Shown piece by piece: positions 5,821-8,510 of a stretch of DNA of 8,510 nt. Within the stretch, counting starts at the first letter, position 1. The number at the start of each line of letters is the position of its first letter. Below the pieces are notes generated by a model that did not search any database, was not told the DNA's origin, and saw only the letters and a program-made list of their open reading frames with translations. The DNA is from Deltaproteobacteria bacterium (GTDB taxonomy: Bacteria > UBA10199 > SPLOWO2-01-44-7): positions 1 to 8,510 of the forward strand of contig JACQMB010000073.1 in the NCBI GenBank assembly GCA_016203765.1, given 5' to 3'. The translations under genes were made by a program, and so were the position numbers.

Positions 5821-6654
5821 CTATAGCAGAGTATTTAAAAGATTGGCAAGTCTTACATACCCTTCAATGGGGATTTGCTCCGGGCGGAGTTTGGGATCGA
5901 TTTGGGCTGTCTCCCAGGGCTTGATCCTCCCGTTTTTTAACAGTTTTTTCAAGGCGTTCTGGATCGTTTTGCGCCGGGTGCCGAAGGCCTCTTTGACCAC
6001 TTGGCGAAACAGCTTCAGGTTATGAATGACGTGCGGCGATTGTTTCAAAAAAGTCAGCCGGACCGCCGTGGAGGTCACCTTCGGCGGGGGAATGAAAGAA
6101 CCGGGCTCGATATCGAAGATTTTTTTGCAGGCGATCCGCGTGGCCAGTAAAATGGCCAGGATGCCGTAATCTTTTGTCCCCGCTTTTGCGGTCAGGCGCG
6201 CCGCCACCTCCTTTTGCAGGGTGAGAACGCCCGCCGAAAAGAGAAAATGATTGTCCAGCAGTTGGAACAAAATCTGGGAAGAAATGTTGTAGGGAATGTT
6301 GCCGATCATTTTCATCGGGAGGTGACAGTCTTTGACGGTTGCCGGGAGATTGATTTTTAGAAAATCGCCTTGAACAAATTGAATGTTTTTTTGAAGGCCG
6401 TATTCCTTTTTTGCGATGTCGAGGAGTTTTTTGTCTTTTTCCACGGCGACGACCCCCAGGGCATGCTGGGCTATCTTGTGCGTCATGAACCCGAAGCCGG
6501 AGCCGATCTCCAGGACATCCTCGTCGGGGTAGAGTTCCAGGGCGTCGATCAGTTTGTCCATCAGATGGGGTTCGTTTAGAAAATTCTGCCCCAGGCTCTT
6601 GCTGGGCCGAATCGAATAACTTCTCAAAAAAGAGGCGGGCGTTTTGCGGAGCAT
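5821..6654 (-). CDS. rsmA: 16S rRNA dimethyladenosine transferase
   Basis: RsmA, also called KsgA, dimethylates two neighbouring adenosines in the 3' terminal hairpin of 16S rRNA using S-adenosylmethionine, late in small-subunit assembly. It has 277 residues. Motifs in order: KSLGQNFL (19-26), VLEIGSGFGFMT (47-58, the SAM-binding glycine loop), VVAVEKDKKL with acidic Glu72, QGDFL (95-99), catalytic GNIPYNISSQI (118-128, the family's NLPY/NIPY), QKEVAARL (147-154), FIPPPKVTSTAV (187-198), AFGTRRKTIQNAL (223-235) and LRPEQIPIEGYVRLA (256-270). It starts 3 nt after the tsaD stop, without a Shine-Dalgarno sequence, so re-initiation after tsaD is likely. The pairing of a tRNA and an rRNA modification gene suggests a translation-maintenance unit. 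Confidence 0.97.
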   Translation of the reverse strand: MLRKTPASFLRSYSIRPSKSLGQNFLNEPHLMDKLIDALELYPDEDVLEIGSGFGFMTHKIAQHALGVVAVEKDKKLLDIAKKEYGLQKNIQFVQGDFLKINLPATVKDCHLPMKMIGNIPYNISSQILFQLLDNHFLFSAGVLTLQKEVAARLTAKAGTKDYGILAILLATRIACKKIFDIEPGSFIPPPKVTSTAVRLTFLKQSPHVIHNLKLFRQVVKEAFGTRRKTIQNALKKLLKNGRIKPWETAQIDPKLRPEQIPIEGYVRLANLLNTLL

Positions 6655-6657
6655 AGG

Positions 6658-7656
6658 CTAGAGTTCGGAAGTCGCCCTGGCGTTAAGCGACCAGGGCGAT
6701 GGTTGTTTTCTTTTTAAATACTCGCCCCCCACATAGGCGATCATCGCCCCATTATCGGTGCAAAGGGAGGGGGATGGAAAGGATATTTTTAGGCCCTCCT
6801 GACGGGCCAGTGCTTGCAGTTTTTGTCGGAGTGTTTGGTTGCAGGCCACCCCGCCGGAGATCACCACATTTTGAAGATCATATTGTTTGGCGGCTTGGGC
6901 CACCCGCTCGCGCAAAAAGTTTGTCACCATTTCCTGAAAGCCGGCGGCGAGGTCTTTTTGAAATTGTTCCGACAGGCGGCCGTTTTGGTTTTTAACTTGA
7001 AGGAGGCAGGCGGTTTTTACGCCGCTGAAACTGAAATCCAAGGTCCCGTTGCCCATTTTGGGTTGGGTAAAACGGAAGGCCCGCGGATTTCCTCCGGCCG
7101 CCAGGGCTTCCAGCCGCGCTCCGCCAGGGTAGCCCAGGCCCAGGAGTTTTGCCACCTTGTCGAAGGCCTCGCCGGCGGCGTCGTCCCGCGTGGCGCCAAG
7201 GAGTTCATAATGGCCAAAACCTTTCACCCGATACAGGTGGGTATGACCGCCGGAGACGATCAGACCCAAATAGGGGTAGTCGATTTCGTTTTGTTCCAAA
7301 AAGAGGGCGTTCAAATGACCCTCCAGGTGATTCACGCCGACAAAGGGTTTGTTTAAGGCGAAGGCCAGCGACTTGGCATACTGCAAACCGACCAGGAGCG
7401 CCCCCAACAAACCGGGAGTGTGGGTGGCGGCGATGCCGTCGATATCGGTCAAAGAACAGCCGGCTTGGCGGAGGGCTTCCTTGACGATTGCCGGGAGGTT
7501 TTCCACATGATGGCGCGAGGCGATTTCAGGCACGACCCCCCCGAAGGGGGCATGGGCGGCGGTTTGCGAGGCGACCACATTGCTCAAAATTTTGCCCTCC
7601 GCCACCACGGCGGCCGCCGTTTCATCACAAGAGGTTTCGATGCCTAGGATTTTCAT
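6658..7656 (-). CDS. tsaD: tRNA N6-adenosine threonylcarbamoyltransferase TsaD
   Basis: TsaD, with TsaB and TsaE, moves the threonylcarbamoyl group from the adenylate made by TsaC/Sua5 onto A37 of ANN-decoding tRNAs (t6A). It has 332 residues. Motifs: ILGIETSCDETAAAV (3-17), GGVVPEIASRHH (39-50), the metal-binding HLEGH (His110 and His114), LIVSGGHTHLY (132-142), GATRDDAAGEAFDKVAKLLGLGYPGG (154-179), FSFSGVKT (208-215), VVISGGVACN (264-273) and CTDNGAMIA (299-307, metal-ligand Asp301). All expected active-site residues are intact. It is the first gene of the leftward set and is divergent from the lipoprotein gene across 30 bp. No Shine-Dalgarno sequence precedes the ATG, so the leader may be very short. 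Confidence 0.98.
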   Translation of the reverse strand: MKILGIETSCDETAAAVVAEGKILSNVVASQTAAHAPFGGVVPEIASRHHVENLPAIVKEALRQAGCSLTDIDGIAATHTPGLLGALLVGLQYAKSLAFALNKPFVGVNHLEGHLNALFLEQNEIDYPYLGLIVSGGHTHLYRVKGFGHYELLGATRDDAAGEAFDKVAKLLGLGYPGGARLEALAAGGNPRAFRFTQPKMGNGTLDFSFSGVKTACLLQVKNQNGRLSEQFQKDLAAGFQEMVTNFLRERVAQAAKQYDLQNVVISGGVACNQTLRQKLQALARQEGLKISFPSPSLCTDNGAMIAYVGGEYLKRKQPSPWSLNARATSEL

Positions 7657-7678
7657 CGCGCGCCATTTGATCTATAAT
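7650..7678 (+). promoter_or_regulatory. Sigma-70-type promoter for the lipoprotein gene, possibly giving a leaderless mRNA
   Basis: A perfect TATAAT -10 box (7673-7678) lies 17 bp after a -35-like TTTTCA (7650-7655; 4 of 6 consensus bases). Transcription would begin near 7684-7686, at or just before the ATG at 7687, leaving no room for a Shine-Dalgarno sequence. The -35 falls inside the first codons of tsaD on the other strand. Confidence 0.6.
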
Positions 7679-7699
7679 GACTCTCCATGTTTATCAAGA
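7671..7699 (-). promoter_or_regulatory. Possible tsaD promoter overlapping the divergent promoter
   Basis: On the minus strand TTGATA (7697-7692) is followed after 15 nt by TATAGA (7676-7671). This would start RNA around 7664, only a few bases before the tsaD ATG at 7656. The spacer is short and the -10 is weak, so this is tentative. It shares its -10 bases with the plus-strand TATAAT, so the two promoters would compete. Confidence 0.3.
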
Positions 7700-8295
7700 A
7701 GGTTCTTGGTTCTTTGTTTTTGGCTCTTTGTTTTTTGTTGATCCATTGCGCCAAAGAGCCGCAAGTCCGCCTCACGCCCGCTGAAAGGGATCAAAAAGTC
7801 GTTGTGGAAATCACCCAGGCATTGACTGGACTGCCCCAGTCCGAAAAGTACCCTGCGTACGATCCGGCCGGTGTGCAAAAAGAGGCCCGCCTCATTGCCG
7901 GGGCGTTGGTGCAACAGACGCGCGAGACCAACAAGGTGTTTCAAATGGAACGGGGCCCCGTTTGGCACAACTATCAGATCAAAAGCGGGGTGAAAGAAAA
8001 GGGCTACTGCTATCACTGGGTGCCGGAGTTATTGAAGGCCTTGCCGCAACAGCCCATGCAATACTTTGAACGCCACTGGGGGGCCTCGTTTCAAAGCATG
8101 GGGCGCGAAAACAACGCCGTCATTATCACCAAGCGGGGCGCGCCGCTCGAAACCGGCATTGTCTATGACGCCTGGCGCGGCGTGGGACGGCCTTTTTGGA
8201 AGTACGTGCGAGAGGACAAAAAATACAAATGGGAACAGCGCTTCCATGAGGCCCAAATCCTGATGGGCGAGGCGCGCGTGGAGCCTAAAAAATAA
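7687..8295 (+). CDS. Putative lipoprotein of unknown function
   Basis: I do not recognise the family. The 202 residues begin with a signal peptide: basic MFIKK, a hydrophobic stretch (7-19), then LLIHC with Cys21 as the likely lipidated residue. His just before the Cys is unusual, since Gly, Ala or Ser is normal there, so lipidation is likely but not certain. The mature part has KGYCYHWVPELLKAL (105-119), ERHWG (128-132), ENNAVIITKRGAPLETGIVYDAWRGVGRPFW (141-171) and a charged C-terminus. A Cys before an aromatic/His pair, then a strand and a D-x-W, recalls transglutaminase-like or papain-like folds (Cys108, D161), but the expected catalytic His before the AVII strand is Asn here. That comparison is weak. 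It is the only plus-strand gene and is divergent from tsaD. The start at 7687 is fixed by the signal peptide. Confidence 0.82.
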   Translation: MFIKKVLGSLFLALCFLLIHCAKEPQVRLTPAERDQKVVVEITQALTGLPQSEKYPAYDPAGVQKEARLIAGALVQQTRETNKVFQMERGPVWHNYQIKSGVKEKGYCYHWVPELLKALPQQPMQYFERHWGASFQSMGRENNAVIITKRGAPLETGIVYDAWRGVGRPFWKYVREDKKYKWEQRFHEAQILMGEARVEPKK

Positions 8296-8338
8296 ATTCC
8301 TTGCTCGGTGGTGATAACGCAATGGATTCCGGGAAGGA

Positions 8339-8368
8339 AGGGCTGGGTGTTGCGACTGCGCCAGCCCT
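8339..8368. repeat. Inverted repeat after the lipoprotein gene
   Basis: AGGGCTGG (8339-8346) pairs perfectly with CCAGCCCT (8361-8368) across a 14-nt loop, 43 nt after the lipoprotein stop. It could end or stabilise that transcript, but no T run follows, so a standard intrinsic terminator is not supported. Confidence 0.45.
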
Positions 8369-8383
8369 CCGCCTAATTCGTCC

Positions 8384-8467
8384 CGAAAATTTGTTGGGTT
8401 GCAAAGCCAAAAATTTGGCGATTTTCCTTCGTCAATCGCCAAATTTTGCAACCCATACAAATTTTCG
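8384..8467. repeat. Large imperfect hairpin, probable intergenic repeat element
   Basis: Arms of 11 bp (CGAAAATTTGT, 8384-8394 with 8457-8467), 9 bp (TGGGTTGCA, 8395-8403 with 8447-8455) and 13 bp (AAATTTGGCGATT, 8411-8423 with 8434-8446) pair around a 10-nt loop. There is a 7-nt bulge on the left (8404-8410) and a 1-nt bulge on the right (8456). The bulge side also makes its own palindrome, GCCAAAAATTTGGC (8406-8419). No gene is evident from 8296 to the window end. The shape fits a REP/MITE-like element; copies elsewhere cannot be checked here. Confidence 0.65.
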
Positions 8468-8510
8468 CTCCTCATTACGGCTCCGGGCTAGACGGCGCTT
8501 TAGGTCGCAA

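Noticed and set aside
6814..7356. A 180-codon plus-strand frame inside tsaD
   Set aside because: It is antisense to a fully conserved tsaD, and its length reflects codon bias on the coding strand.
8029..8475. A 148-codon minus-strand frame at the right end
   Set aside because: It is antisense to the lipoprotein, and its N-terminal part is translated from the large hairpin.
1..8510. CRISPR arrays, phage genes, defence systems, or tRNA/rRNA genes other than tmRNA
   Set aside because: I saw no regularly spaced direct repeats, no phage or defence protein motifs, and no other cloverleaf or rRNA signature.

Overview
The window looks like chromosomal housekeeping DNA from a Gram-negative bacterium. 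A signal peptide ending in a lipobox-like cysteine, a DUF502 membrane protein, a bacterial deoxynucleoside kinase beside panB, and KsgA/TsaD/SmpB of ordinary bacterial type suggest a deltaproteobacterium-like or related uncultured lineage. That placement is an inference from gene content; there is no taxonomic marker beyond the genes themselves.

Layout: nearly everything is on the minus strand, so transcription runs from high to low coordinates. From the right the order is tsaD (t6A tRNA modification), ksgA (16S rRNA dimethylation), a deoxynucleoside kinase homologue, panB, a small palindromic repeat, panC, a truncated and decayed AAA ATPase, an amidohydrolase-superfamily gene, a DUF502 membrane protein, smpB, and the tmRNA gene ssrA, which runs off the left edge. 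Spacing is tight (overlaps of 4 and 20 nt, gaps of 3, 8 and 27 nt), so tsaD-ksgA-dNK-panB-panC and amidohydrolase-DUF502-smpB are probably two transcription units separated by the ATPase remnant. One gene points the other way: a putative lipoprotein at 7687-8295, divergent from tsaD across only 30 bp. The right end (8296-8510) holds no convincing gene but has a large imperfect hairpin that looks like a repeat element.

Functional themes: SmpB and tmRNA together rescue stalled ribosomes and tag unfinished proteins. TsaD and KsgA support decoding and ribosome maturation. PanB and PanC make pantothenate for coenzyme A. None of this is a new system. The points most worth checking are a kinase homologue that has lost its Walker A lysine yet stays coupled to panB, an amidohydrolase with two catalytic positions changed, a perfect inverted repeat that folds the end of the DUF502 gene onto the smpB start codon, a lipoprotein promoter so close to its ATG that the mRNA may be leaderless, and a general lack of Shine-Dalgarno sequences across the locus.
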